Source: DASQBT01 sp963746955
GTDB taxonomy: Bacteria; Pseudomonadota; Gammaproteobacteria; Burkholderiales; Thiobacillaceae
Direction: 5' to 3'
Assembly: GCA_963746955.1 (NCBI GenBank)
Contig: CAVVDR010000012.1
Location: forward strand, 1-64,000
DNA: 64,000 nucleotides
Shown here: one piece after another, positions 34,350 to 43,800 of the stretch
How positions within the stretch are numbered: position 1 is the stretch's first letter
Layout: each line of letters starts with the position of its first letter
Made by a program: the position numbers and the translations under genes
Notes under the pieces: model-generated
What the model was told of the DNA's origin: nothing
Databases searched by the model: none
The model's input: only the letters and a program-made list of their open reading frames with translations

Positions 34350-35900
34350 GGGAGAACGGCTGGGTACGGCCCAGACCGTGTAAAAACGTAATCATTGTCT
34401 ATCCTGAACCAACGCGGTGTTTTGGGAGAGACGGGTGAAGCGATTTGTTCAAGGCGAGAGTCGAACCCAGAGCACGTTGTTACCGGAAAGCCTCGACGAC
34501 TATGTTTCCGATACCAACCCGGTTCGGGTCGTTGATGTCTTCGTCGATGAACTGGATCTGGGCAGGCTGGGATTTGAAGGCGTCGATCCGGCGGAGACAG
34601 GCAGGCCCGCATATCACCCGGCGGTGTTACTCAAGATCTATATCTACGGTTACCTCAATCGGATTCAATCGAGTCGGCGCCTGGAGCGCGAGGCGCAACG
34701 TAATGTTGAACTGATGTGGCTGACGGGGCGGCTGATGCCTGACTTCAAGACCATCGCCAACTTCCGCAAGGACAACGGCAAAGCCATCCGCAACGTGTGC
34801 CGGCAGTTCGTGGTGTTGTGCCAGCAGCTCGGCCTGTTCACGGACGCGCTGGTGGCGATCGACGGCAGCAAGTTCAAGGCGGTCAACAACCGCGACCGCA
34901 ACTTCACCAGTGCCAAGCTGAAGCGGCGGATGGAAGAGATTGAATCGAGCATCAACCGCTATCTCACGGCGCTGGATACGGCAGACCGGCAAGAGCCTGC
35001 CACGGCGCAAGCCAGGACTGAACGGTTAAAGGACAAGATTGCCGCCCTGAAGGTCCAGATGCAGAAACTTCAGGAAATCGAAGTCCAGCTCAATGAGACG
35101 CCCGACAAGCAGATTTCCCTGACCGACCCGGATGCCCGCTCGATGAAGACGCGTGGCACCGGAATCGTTGGCTACAACGTCCAGACCGCGGTTGATGCCA
35201 AACACCATCTGATCGTTGCACATGAAGTCACCAACGACGGATTAGACCGAGACCAACTGACATCAATGGCCAATCAAGCACGCGATGCCATAGGAACCCA
35301 GGAGTTGACCGCGATTGCAGACCGGGGTTATTTCAAGAGCGAAGAAATCCTGGCCTGCCATGATGCGGGCATCAGCGTGTTCGTTGCCAAGTCGGATACC
35401 TCCAATGCGACGGCCCATGGGCGGTTCGGCAAGGGGGATTTTATTTACCATGCCAAGCGTGACGAATACCGATGCCCTGCCGGTGAGCGCCTGACTCGAC
35501 GTTGTGTGACCCATGACAATGGTCTTCTCTATCATCGTTACTGGAGTTCGAACTGCATATCATGCAGGATGAAGGCACAGTGCACCCCCGGCCAGGAGCG
35601 TCGAGTGACACGCTGGGAGCATGAAGAGATTCTGGAGGCCATGCAAACCCGCCTGGATCATGCCCCAGAGATCATGCGCATTCGTCGCCAAACCGTCGAG
35701 CATCCGTTTGGAACGATCAAGTCCTGGATGGGCGCCACCCACTTCCTGACAAGGACCCTGCATCGGGTCAGCACCGAGATGAGCCTGCATGTGCTCGCCT
35801 ACAACCTGAAGCGTGTGATGAAGCTGCTAGGAATTGGTGCCCTGATGGAGGCGATGATGGCCTGAGGCCATTCATCGCTATCTTAACCACGACCCCGCGG
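34350..35900 (+). mobile_element. IS1182-family insertion sequence, ends not resolved
   Basis: The element surrounds the transposase; the limits given are approximate. A CCCAGACCGTGTAAAAACG stretch (about 34370-34388) looks like a left end, but I find no inverted partner in the 300 bp after the transposase. The right end may be lost or diverged. Confidence 0.5.
34435..35865 (+). CDS. IS1182-family transposase
   Basis: 476 residues. The N-terminal domain starts KRFVQGESRTQ (typical opening KRFxxGExR), followed by PVRVVDVFVDEL. The DDE residues are visible as Asp in ALVAIDGSKFKAVNN, Asp in TAIADRGYFKSEEI and Glu in RRQTVEHPFGTIKSWMG, with a coiled-coil insert between the first two. A cysteine cluster (CISCRMKAQC) lies before the last motif, as usual. 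GTG at 34435 with GGGAG 7 nt upstream is preferred over GTG at 34417. Full length. Confidence 0.92.
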   Translation: MKRFVQGESRTQSTLLPESLDDYVSDTNPVRVVDVFVDELDLGRLGFEGVDPAETGRPAYHPAVLLKIYIYGYLNRIQSSRRLEREAQRNVELMWLTGRLMPDFKTIANFRKDNGKAIRNVCRQFVVLCQQLGLFTDALVAIDGSKFKAVNNRDRNFTSAKLKRRMEEIESSINRYLTALDTADRQEPATAQARTERLKDKIAALKVQMQKLQEIEVQLNETPDKQISLTDPDARSMKTRGTGIVGYNVQTAVDAKHHLIVAHEVTNDGLDRDQLTSMANQARDAIGTQELTAIADRGYFKSEEILACHDAGISVFVAKSDTSNATAHGRFGKGDFIYHAKRDEYRCPAGERLTRRCVTHDNGLLYHRYWSSNCISCRMKAQCTPGQERRVTRWEHEEILEAMQTRLDHAPEIMRIRRQTVEHPFGTIKSWMGATHFLTRTLHRVSTEMSLHVLAYNLKRVMKLLGIGALMEAMMA

Positions 35901-36226
35901 CTTCCCCAGACACTATTCCGCAGTAGGTCACCAAAAGAATCGTGCTGGCAATTAGCGAACTTCCTCCAAGACGTTCAACGCTGCGACAAAAGCCATCAGG
36001 TGGGAGATCACCGAACGCTGAACATCATGCGTTTTTACACACTCTGGGCCATGAGCGGACCGTCATTCCATTCGCCGGAAACGGACATCTAGCCGTATTA
36101 TCATCACACATGCAGACTGACAACATCAGCACAGTCATAATGAATCAAGCGACTGCCGCACATCGGCGTGTCCCAAGAATTTGGATCGTCCCGACTGGCC
36201 TGCCTTGTGAATAACTCTTAGACTAC
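35866..36226. other. Gap after the IS1182 transposase
   Basis: 361 bp holding the right flank of the IS and the leader of the next gene. No reading frame looks like a protein; base composition becomes more AT-rich toward the following gene. Confidence 0.5.
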
Positions 36227-37051
36227 ATGGGCATGGCGCAATTCCGAAGAAGCTTGCAGAAAGCCCGGGATCAACTTGCCCGAGTTCAGCGACCGATCAC
36301 CTCACTGATCGGAGCGCTCGCCGAGCATCGCACTCTTATTGCATCCATCGCAGCGCTTTCGCTACTCTTCTTCTTTATGTGGCAGTTTGGCAAGGGCGCT
36401 TGGAAAGAGTTTGGACTTAACGCTTTCAGCGAAACTATTGGAATTGGAATTACGGTCTTCTTGATCGATCAACTCCTAAAGAAGCAGGAACAGAGAAGGA
36501 GGCGGCCCCTTGAACTCGCCGCCTTCGCTGACGTGCAAGACTTTGTGGATGGCCTCGCCGTATTCTGGATCAATGTGTATAACTGGTCGGGGCAAGGAGA
36601 AATGCCTCCGCCACCGCAGCCTCCGTCGACGGCGGAATTTTTGACAATGCGCTACTTCGACACAATGCGCACTCGACTAAACCTTGATTCCGAAGCGTGC
36701 GTTTCGCCTAAGCGTTCTTGGTGGAGATACCTCCCACAAGCAGAAAGTGAATTCCGTCGCAAAGGTGAGCAAATTCTTGAACGACATGCCGCTGTTCTCG
36801 ATCCTCACGCATATCTTCTTGTTCACAAGATACTGAACGGATTTCTAGACCCTAACATTGGCCTCAACAATCTTGCAGCACTTCGGGAAGTTGGTGATTC
36901 AGGTGATGAAGAGCGATGGAGTATGTTCCCTGAAGGCTCTAGACATCGCTTGGGCAGATATTGGGTAGTGTTTGAACATAGTCTTGCTGACGTTGCTGCC
37001 CTGCACAAATGGTATCGAGATCACAAAAAGGCTTTCCTTGGCCATGATTAG
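36227..37051 (+). CDS. Hypothetical membrane protein
   Basis: 274 residues, function not recognised. Two adjacent membrane helices lie at about 37-58 (IASIAALSLLFFFMWQ) and 64-85 (FSETIGIGITVFLIDQLL), followed by a KKQEQRRRR cluster that suggests a cytoplasmic C-terminus. The remaining 185 residues look soluble and helical, with two Trp-rich patches. This helix pair plus basic stretch is common in uncharacterised membrane proteins. Codon use is more AT-rich than the neighbours, and it lies beside an IS, so it may be acquired. ATG at 36233 is an alternative start. Confidence 0.7.
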   Translation: MGMAQFRRSLQKARDQLARVQRPITSLIGALAEHRTLIASIAALSLLFFFMWQFGKGAWKEFGLNAFSETIGIGITVFLIDQLLKKQEQRRRRPLELAAFADVQDFVDGLAVFWINVYNWSGQGEMPPPPQPPSTAEFLTMRYFDTMRTRLNLDSEACVSPKRSWWRYLPQAESEFRRKGEQILERHAAVLDPHAYLLVHKILNGFLDPNIGLNNLAALREVGDSGDEERWSMFPEGSRHRLGRYWVVFEHSLADVAALHKWYRDHKKAFLGHD

Positions 37052-37256
37052 AAGGCTGCCTAACATGCGTAGCGGATGACCATCGGCAAACATCTGATTC
37101 AATCGCACGCTGTGGCTCAGCAGCACCGGATCGCAAGTGTCAAACGTCCGCATTCTGAACCCGCCAACTTCCGTTTAGGGTCGAGAGTGGCCAGTCGCTG
37201 ATCGTTCCGCAACGGACCAGTTCATGGTCGATTTTCTCGGTCGCGCCGTGATTCAG

Positions 37257-38855
37257 CTAGTTCCATCCCGCCACCAAGTGAGTCACCTTGGGAAGCGCGC
37301 TGCCGAGATGAAACGCCCGTGTCTTTTCGATGACATCGTGATCCGCAACCGTCACCCGTTCATGCTGGCGCAAGTGCTCGAGCCATGATTCGACCATGAA
37401 ACATTCCACCATGCGTTCCGGACGTTCAATATCGCTGAACAATTCCCACATGAATGCGCCGTCGCGTCGCCTGAGCCTGCGCATTTGATGCATGACCCTG
37501 GTGAATTCATGCAGTCGTGCCGGATCGATCTGGTATTCGACCGTCACCATGACCGGCCCCCGATCGACTTCACGCTCGTCAGCCATCATCGGTGTTGGCC
37601 AGTACAACGACGGCGAAAGATCTTGCACGTCATGCTGTCCGATCCGGTAGCGCCAGGTCGCGACGATTCCGACAAGCGCGCCGACTGCTGCCAGCGTCAA
37701 TGAGGACGGGATGCCCACCCATGAGGCGATCTGCCCCCATAGTGCGCTGCCCGCAGCCATGCCTCCCATGAAGACGACCCAGAAGAGCGCTAGTCCTCGT
37801 GCTCGCACCCAGGCCGGCAGGGCGGTCTGGGCGGCCGTCATGATTGACGACACGACGCTGATCCAGGCTGCTCCCGTCAACAGCATTGCAACTCCGGCCG
37901 TGTAAACGTTCCCGCTATGGGCAAGCGCCAGCATGGCCAGCGAATACAGCACAGTAGCGCCTGCCACGCTCCAGTCGCGCGATAAGCGGGCGTGAACTTG
38001 GGGCAGCAGTAATGCGCCCGCAATCGCACCTAAACCCATGCAAGCCAGGAACAGTCCATATGTGCCCGGACCACTGTTCAACTGTTGCCGAACGATGAGA
38101 GGCAGCAATGCCCAGGATGCGCTTGCGAACACGAAGAAGCCCGCTCCCCGCGTCAGCACCGCACGCAGCTCGGGAGAATGCCGCGCATAACGCAGCCCGG
38201 CTCGAACCGCTCCGGCGACGCGCTCGGCAGGCAATTCACTCATCGATTGCGGACGCTGCCAACTCATAAGGGCGGCAATGACGGCAACAAATGAAACGGC
38301 ATTCAGGATGAAGACCATCCCGGACCCGGCCGCGGCAACAATCAGTCCGGCAAGAGCAGGCCCGACAGATCGGGCCACATTCATCCCTATCGTGTTCAAG
38401 CCGATGGCCGCCTGGAGTTCGGCCCGCTGCACCAACTCCGGGGTGATCGCACCCCAGGCCGGCATCATCATTGCGGTGCCTATGCCAAGTGCGAAGGTAA
38501 GGAACAACAGGATAGTGGCGGTCGTCAACCCCGCAAGCGTCAATATGCCAAGCGTTGCGGCAGTGATCATCATCCAGACCTGCGACGTGATCAGGTAGCG
38601 CCGGCGGTCGACGATATCGGCGAGGGCCCCCGCAGGCAGCGCAAGAAGAAATACCGGCGCTGTGGTGGCCGCCTGCACCAGGGCCACCATCAAGGGGCTG
38701 GGTGCGAGCGAGGTCATGAGCCAGCCGGCGCCGACCTCATGCATCCAGGAACCGATATTCGAGACCACCGAAGCGATCCACAGCATCCTGAACACCCTAT
38801 GACGCAATGGTGCCCAGGGGGACGCGGATGAATCTTTGGGGATGTCAACGGTCAT
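37257..38855 (-). CDS. MFS exporter with C-terminal ABM-like domain
   Basis: 532 residues. Residues about 15-415 are a 12-helix major facilitator of the EntS-like MFS_3 group (RMLWIASVVSNIGSWMHEVG at the start; DIVDRRRYLI loop between helices 2 and 3). The last 100 or so residues (VMVTVEYQIDPARLHEFTRVM ... HLGSALPKVTHLVAGWN) resemble an antibiotic-biosynthesis-monooxygenase (dimeric alpha-beta barrel) domain. Other MFS_3 proteins have this tail, whose role is unknown. Substrate cannot be told; siderophores or drugs are usual in the family. Confidence 0.85.
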   Translation of the reverse strand: MTVDIPKDSSASPWAPLRHRVFRMLWIASVVSNIGSWMHEVGAGWLMTSLAPSPLMVALVQAATTAPVFLLALPAGALADIVDRRRYLITSQVWMMITAATLGILTLAGLTTATILLFLTFALGIGTAMMMPAWGAITPELVQRAELQAAIGLNTIGMNVARSVGPALAGLIVAAAGSGMVFILNAVSFVAVIAALMSWQRPQSMSELPAERVAGAVRAGLRYARHSPELRAVLTRGAGFFVFASASWALLPLIVRQQLNSGPGTYGLFLACMGLGAIAGALLLPQVHARLSRDWSVAGATVLYSLAMLALAHSGNVYTAGVAMLLTGAAWISVVSSIMTAAQTALPAWVRARGLALFWVVFMGGMAAGSALWGQIASWVGIPSSLTLAAVGALVGIVATWRYRIGQHDVQDLSPSLYWPTPMMADEREVDRGPVMVTVEYQIDPARLHEFTRVMHQMRRLRRRDGAFMWELFSDIERPERMVECFMVESWLEHLRQHERVTVADHDVIEKTRAFHLGSALPKVTHLVAGWN

Positions 38856-39003
38856 GACTTTTCCACGTTATGCACCTTTCAACGCCAGGCAATAAGGGGT
38901 CGAATTGTATGCGTAACGCCGTGCAAAATTGCCCGCGCCGCCAGGCTCCAGCAATGGCTGTTCCGCAAGAAAATCCGCAGGTAGACCGGGATTAAACTGC
39001 CCC

Positions 39004-39585
39004 TCACTGTTCCCTGGTCGCCTCAACCTGGATTCTGAGCTTCACCTCGTCGCTGACGAAGGGAACGAGCCTGGTCATGCCATAGTCCGAGCGCTTGAAG
39101 CTGGTCTCGGCGTCAACGCCGCAGACATAGCGGGAAGTCGCTGGATCAATCCCGCACCGGTAGTGGGTGACGGTGAGGGTGACCGGCCGCGATACGCCCA
39201 GCATCGTGAACACCCCATCCACCGTCGCCAACTGATCGCCATCGAATTTGAGTTCCGTGGAGTGGAAGCTGAGCGTCGGGTACTGCGCCACGTTCAGAAA
39301 TCCCGCGCCGCGCAACACGTCGTCCAACGGCCTGACGCCCGTGTCGATCGAGTTGGCGTCAATGGTGATGTCCACGCTTCCGCGCTTCTTCTGCTGATCC
39401 ATGACGACCGTGCCGGTGGTCTGGTTGAAGCGGCCGCGCTGCGTCGAGAAGCCCTGGTGGACCACCTCAAAGGTAGGGAAAGTGTGCGCCGGATCGATGC
39501 TGAAGAACGCTTCGTCAGCCCAGGCGGAAACGGCCTGGGCGGCCAGGATCAGCGCCAGGATGGGCCCGCGCCGGGTTGGCTTCAT
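39004..39585 (-). CDS. YceI-family periplasmic protein
   Basis: 193 residues with a signal peptide (1-23, ending AVSAWA) and a YceI lipocalin-like beta barrel: SIDPAHTFPTFEVVHQGFSTQRG, then VDITIDANSIDTG, HSTELKFDGDQ, and the ending VSDEVKLRIQVEA. YceI proteins bind isoprenoid-type lipids (polyisoprenoids, quinones) in the periplasm. The start is fixed by GGGAG before the ATG at 39585; 29 extra upstream codons are not part of it. Followed on the same strand by the MFS gene after 148 nt. Confidence 0.92.
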   Translation of the reverse strand: MKPTRRGPILALILAAQAVSAWADEAFFSIDPAHTFPTFEVVHQGFSTQRGRFNQTTGTVVMDQQKKRGSVDITIDANSIDTGVRPLDDVLRGAGFLNVAQYPTLSFHSTELKFDGDQLATVDGVFTMLGVSRPVTLTVTHYRCGIDPATSRYVCGVDAETSFKRSDYGMTRLVPFVSDEVKLRIQVEATREQ

Positions 39586-39820
39586 GGGAACTCCCGCCAG
39601 AATGGAATCCGCATCGTACTCCCAGTGGTTCAGAAGAAAAGGATGCGATAACCGGCCAAGGCGAATTGACACGTCGCGGCAGCAAACCCACTATGGCAGG
39701 CCTGTACACCGTATTGAAAGTCTGCATTCATGAAGCATGCGTGTGACGGCTTTGCGTCCAGTGTCGGCAGCGGCCTGCTGCATTCCATGAATGCTGGCGC
39801 CCATCGAAGAGGAGCATGCC

Positions 39821-40816
39821 ATGCTTTACGATCTAGTTCTGGCCGGCGACATCGGCGGCACCAAGAGCGATCTCGCGTTCTTTCGTGGCTCGTCCGAGGC
39901 ACCCGAGACCGTGGCAGAGCGTACCTACCAGAATCGCGATTTCGCAGGTCTTGGCGACGTCGTGAGGCAGTTCATTGGGGATACCGGCGTGAGTGTCTCG
40001 ACTGCCTGCTTCGGGGTGGCAGGCGCAGTGCTGGCGGGGGAGAGCAATCTGCCCAACCTGGGCTGGCACTTGTCAGAACAGGAACTTGGTCGGGAACTGG
40101 GCCTGAATTCCGTGCGCCTAATCAACGACCTGGAGGCTAACGCGATCGGGCTGAGCACCTTGGCTCCCGAGCAGTGCTTCATCCTCAACGCTGGACAATT
40201 CCGTGACGATGGCAACCGGGCGTTGATTGCAGCCGGGACCGGCTTGGGGATGGCGATGCTGGTGGGCGAAAGCCAGAGCTTCCGTATCTCGGCCTCCGAG
40301 GGAGGCCATGTGGATTTCGCCCCATGCAGCGAAGAACAGGTCGCCTTGTGGCGCTTCCTCGCCGCGCGCTACGGCCGGGTCAGCGTGGAGCGGGTGGTGT
40401 CCGGGCCCGGCCTGGTGAACATCTATGAATTTCTCAAACGGGGCGGCATGGACGAGCCGGATTGGCTTGCCCGGCAACTCAATGAAATGCCGGACCAGGC
40501 TGCCGTCATTGCGCAGACTGGCTTGCGCGGCGAAGCGGCTATCTGCATCAAGGCCCTGGACCTTTTTCTTTCCTGCTATGGTGCGGCGTCGGGCAATCTT
40601 GCGCTCATCGCCCTCGCCACCGGCGGGCTCTACATCGGGGGCGGTATCGCTCCCAAGTTGCTGAAAAGATTTCCCCAAAGTGATTTCATGGCGGCCTTCA
40701 CGAACAAGGGTCGCTTCGCGGACTTTCTGGCGAAGGTGCCGGTCCGCATTATCCTGGAACCGCGGACTGCCTTGCGCGGCGCGGCCCGAGCCGCGCTGCA
40801 GCGCGGAGGTGGATAA
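39821..40816 (+). CDS. glk: Glucokinase
   Basis: 331-residue ATP-dependent glucose kinase of the proteobacterial Glk family. The ATP-binding motif is AGDIGGTKSDLAFF (residues 8-21), the substrate segment LINDLEANAIGLS, and the adenosine motif is near GGLYIGGGIAPK. The ATG at 39821 has GAAGAGGAG upstream; ten further upstream codons are open but lack a site. Divergent from yceI across 235 bp. Confidence 0.93.
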   Translation: MLYDLVLAGDIGGTKSDLAFFRGSSEAPETVAERTYQNRDFAGLGDVVRQFIGDTGVSVSTACFGVAGAVLAGESNLPNLGWHLSEQELGRELGLNSVRLINDLEANAIGLSTLAPEQCFILNAGQFRDDGNRALIAAGTGLGMAMLVGESQSFRISASEGGHVDFAPCSEEQVALWRFLAARYGRVSVERVVSGPGLVNIYEFLKRGGMDEPDWLARQLNEMPDQAAVIAQTGLRGEAAICIKALDLFLSCYGAASGNLALIALATGGLYIGGGIAPKLLKRFPQSDFMAAFTNKGRFADFLAKVPVRIILEPRTALRGAARAALQRGGG

Positions 40817-41132
40817 GGCGCGACGGCGGATTGTTGGGAAGGAGTGTCAGGAGTTTGCGGACTCATCTCCGCTTCAGTCCCGGTTGTTGACTGCCGGGTG
40901 TTGTCGTCTGGGTCTGATTCCGGGCACTCCTTTACGAACGAATGCGACTGATGTCAATGGCGGTTTCGGGGCGATAATGCCGAGCGCTCGGGCGTTTGGT
41001 TGATTGCATGAGATCCAGCGGCTCGTGGTCCGCTTATTTACGACGCAAGCCTGACCGCCTGCACCGATCTTTCAACGCCGGCCAGGCACTCAATGTTGTG
41101 TCGCCGGCGACAAGATTCGAGGACAGAAACAC
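40817..41132. other. Gap between glk and the VTT-domain gene
   Basis: 316 bp without a recognisable gene. The end contains GAGGA about 10 nt before the GTG start of the next gene. Confidence 0.5.
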
Positions 41133-41690
41133 GTGCATCGATATAAACGACTACTCGCGGTTGTCCTGTTTCTGGCGTTGTTGTTTGCCATATTCGATCT
41201 GTCCGGACTCAGGGATCACTTCAACCTCAAGTTTCTGCAGCAGATAATGCTGGAGAACAGGATCAGCGGACTCGTGATCTTCGTGCTGCTGTTTTCTCTG
41301 GGCAACCTGATCCAGATACCGGGCTGGATTTTCCTCGCCGCCGCCGTGCTGACCATGGGCCCAATCCTGGGAGGAATGGTCACCTATGTCGCGGCCTGCC
41401 TTTCCTGCGCTGCGACCTTCTTCACCATCAGACTGGTCGGCGGCGATGCCCTGCGACAACTGCACAGTGCTGTCGCCGCGCGCCTGCTTCGCCAGCTTGA
41501 CGCCCGCCCAATCAGAATCGTCTTGCTCCTGAGAGTGATCTTTCAGACCGTACCCGCCCTCAACTACACGCTCGCCCTGTCAGGGGTGCGATTCCGGGCC
41601 TATCTGATCGGAACGCTGCTTGGCTTGCCGTTGCCTATTGCCTTGTATTGTCTGTTCTTCGATTACCTGGCCAAGACGCTGAAGGTCTAA
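41133..41690 (+). CDS. VTT-domain (DedA/TVP38-like) inner-membrane protein
   Basis: 185 residues with about five hydrophobic stretches. GNLIQIPGWIFLAAAVLTMGPILGG and LRVIFQTVPALNYTLALSGVRF are the paired re-entrant-loop motifs of the SNARE-associated/VTT (PF09335) family. Members flip lipids such as undecaprenyl phosphate or phospholipids across membranes. The start codon is GTG at 41133, supported by GAGGA upstream. It stands alone; the next gene is convergent. Confidence 0.85.
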   Translation: MHRYKRLLAVVLFLALLFAIFDLSGLRDHFNLKFLQQIMLENRISGLVIFVLLFSLGNLIQIPGWIFLAAAVLTMGPILGGMVTYVAACLSCAATFFTIRLVGGDALRQLHSAVAARLLRQLDARPIRIVLLLRVIFQTVPALNYTLALSGVRFRAYLIGTLLGLPLPIALYCLFFDYLAKTLKV

Positions 41691-41705
41691 TGGACATGAA
41701 GCGAT

Positions 41706-42389
41706 TCATCGGGCGCCAGGGGATAATGTGGAGGCCTCTGCCCCCTGCTTGTTTTCTCGCTGCGTTGCTTTGGCAAGAGCCGGTTCGAGCCGCAGCAAGT
41801 CTTGGTTCAGAAACCTCTCATCAGCCGAAAAGAGGTCGTATTGCCCGAGATCCGCAAGCGGTACCATGCGCAACTGGCGGATCTCTGGGGAGCGGGTCCC
41901 GCGCTGCGCAGAAGCCAAGTCCGCTCTCAGCGCCGCGAACCCCAGGCGAGGCGCGCACCGGAAGTAGAAATCCAGCCGGTAGGGTCCGGGTTCCTCGGCA
42001 ACATAGGGAATGGCGTCAACCCGAAGCAGGCGAATCGCCGTAACTTCGAGGCCCAATTCCTCCCAGACCTCGCGCCGCAGTGCGGACTCGAGAACATCGT
42101 CCGGTGAAGGCTGACTGCCTGGGCTTGCCGGATCACCTGGAATCGAATCCAGGGCGCCGCCGGGAAGTCCCCAGGCCCCTTTGCGCCGATAGCTGTGCTC
42201 AACCAGCAGCACTTCCGGCGGCGAGACCTCCTCGTCAACCATCACCGCCACCGCGCCCACTACCCAACTCCTGGCGAACTGGCCTTTCAGAAAGCCGGCC
42301 AGCCGGGGAGGGAAGTTCCGCCAGACGCCAAGGGCCAGTTGATGGAGGGCAGGATGGCGTTCAATGTACCGTGCTAGCCAAACAAGCAT
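41706..42389 (-). CDS. Nudix hydrolase
   Basis: 227 residues with a Nudix fold in the middle (45-180). The Nudix box is split: LPGGALDS (75-82) and ALRREVWEELGLEV (103-116) match its two halves, but SIPGDPASPGSQPSPDD lies between them where the family has a short GE turn. Metal-binding residues REVWEELG are intact, so it is likely active on a nucleoside-diphosphate-linked compound. The first 40 residues are an unusual N-terminal helix pair. Good ribosome-binding site (AGGGG). Substrate unknown. Confidence 0.85.
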   Translation of the reverse strand: MLVWLARYIERHPALHQLALGVWRNFPPRLAGFLKGQFARSWVVGAVAVMVDEEVSPPEVLLVEHSYRRKGAWGLPGGALDSIPGDPASPGSQPSPDDVLESALRREVWEELGLEVTAIRLLRVDAIPYVAEEPGPYRLDFYFRCAPRLGFAALRADLASAQRGTRSPEIRQLRMVPLADLGQYDLFSADERFLNQDLLRLEPALAKATQRENKQGAEASTLSPGAR

Positions 42390-42600
42390 CTCGCGTACCC
42401 CTTACTGAATGCCTTTCGCAGAAGATTCGACGACACTATGGCGTGTGCCATTTGCCGGTGCCAATCGAGCCGTTACTGTCGGTCAGGCCTCCGGCATCTA
42501 ATGATCCAGGCCGGCCGTCACCGAAGGCCGGATGCCACGCCAAGCCGCTCGTGTTTGACAGCGCTCACGGTGTGCGGCCGAAATTCGGGCGTGCCAAGTG

Positions 42601-42790
42601 CTATCCAGCATAAGCCCGCTTCAGTTTATCGATGTCGAGCTTCTTCATTTTTAGCATGGCCTGCGTGGTCCGTTGCAATTTTGACGCATTCGGGCCAGCG
42701 ATCAACTCGGGCAGGACACTGGAATCGGTCTGCTCTGAAATACCGAATTTGTCCTTGAGCCAGCCACTCTGCTGTGCCTCTTCATCTTCC
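42601..42790 (-). pseudogene. C-terminal remnant of a VOC/PhnB-like (3-dmu-9_3-mt) protein
   Basis: About 60 residues (EDEEAQQSGWLKDKFGISEQ, then LPELIAGPNASKLQRTTQAM and KMKKLDIDKLKRAYAG) match the end of PhnB-like VOC proteins, normally about 150 residues. The N-terminal half and start are missing upstream, where the sequence runs into the glycine-zipper gene's downstream region. A decayed gene. Confidence 0.75.
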
Positions 42791-42897
42791 TGGGTACGGG
42801 TGCCCATCAAGTTCAGATGCCACGCTCCCTGGTCGAGTTGTCCAGACCCGGGATCATGGCGAGTCCTGTTCGGCCTTAATCCACCTCCGGGCCCGGA

Positions 42898-43542
42898 TTA
42901 TCGGAGCGGGTATCGGTCAGGCGGCGGAGGCGGCGGATAGGAACCCGGCGGGCGCACGTAACGATCGGCCGGCGGCACTGAGGCGGGCATGATGGAAACG
43001 GACAGCGGCAATTCCTGGCCCGGGTCATACGGCAGAACCGACCTGAATTCGCGCCCCTGGTAACGAAAAACGACGTTATAGCCCGTGACCTGCGGAATCC
43101 AGTTATCGACGGTTCGGCAATGGCGTTCCTGGCGGGTGTCCTGGCGTGGATTTCCACCACCCTGGTTATCGACAGTGTCACCGACGATTGCACCGGTTGC
43201 GGCGCCGACCGCCGTGGCAATGCCCTTGCCGGTGCCATGGCCAACGGTGTGGCCGAGAATGCCGCCGGCAAGGCCCCCGATGACCGCCCCTGCATAACTG
43301 TGATCGCCAGGCTGATCCTGCACCGAGGTCACTTCCTCGGTCCAGCATTCCTGTCGGGGCGCGTTGACCTGTTGCGTGATGGGGGTAGTGGACACAACGT
43401 TGGCGACATCCGAATACGATAACGAGCCAGAGGGGCCATGATCAACCCCGCGGGGGAAGTCCTGATCAAGTGGATAACGCCGCTCGGCATGGGCCCACCC
43501 GGCACTGGTCAACAGAACAAGCAGGAGAATTGCATTACGCAT
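42898..43542 (-). CDS. Glycine-zipper outer-membrane-type protein
   Basis: 214 residues. Signal peptide 1-19 ends GWAHA, without a lipobox cysteine. A glycine-zipper pair (YAGAVIGGLAGGILGHTVGHG, then ATAVGAATGAIVGDTV) resembles the 17-kDa surface antigen / SlyB-type domain that inserts in the outer membrane. A small C-terminal domain (CRTVDNWIPQVTGYNVVFRYQGREF) follows, ending in a proline-rich tail. GAGG precedes the ATG at 43542. Function is probably envelope integrity; not certain. Confidence 0.85.
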   Translation of the reverse strand: MRNAILLLVLLTSAGWAHAERRYPLDQDFPRGVDHGPSGSLSYSDVANVVSTTPITQQVNAPRQECWTEEVTSVQDQPGDHSYAGAVIGGLAGGILGHTVGHGTGKGIATAVGAATGAIVGDTVDNQGGGNPRQDTRQERHCRTVDNWIPQVTGYNVVFRYQGREFRSVLPYDPGQELPLSVSIMPASVPPADRYVRPPGSYPPPPPPDRYPLR

Positions 43543-43800
43543 AAGCACCTCATCAAGTTAGATAATAGCGGCAGGCATTGCCTGACCAGTAAGTCTGGAC
43601 AAGTGTAACGAAAGACAGTTCAGGCCATATGGACATCGGTTATTCCCCTAATGTTCCGCGTGTGCGAGCGCGCGGACGCAACGCTCTGCCGAGGCAGATT
43701 TTCTTTGCGTAGTGGCGCTGGATTTCGTATCGTGTATTGAACGCGATAGCAGCGGCCTGCGCGCCGGCGAGGCCCGACCTAAACAACCAAGTGCCAAGCC

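Noticed and set aside
35942..36214. 90-codon frame after the IS1182 transposase
   Set aside because: No ribosome-binding site, no resemblance to a protein family, composition typical of a random frame.
36217..37180. Integron gene cassette around the unknown membrane protein (CTTAGAC before, GCCTAAC after)
   Set aside because: The expected GTTRRRY partner and a folded attC are not found downstream; only a degenerate GTTTAGG is present.
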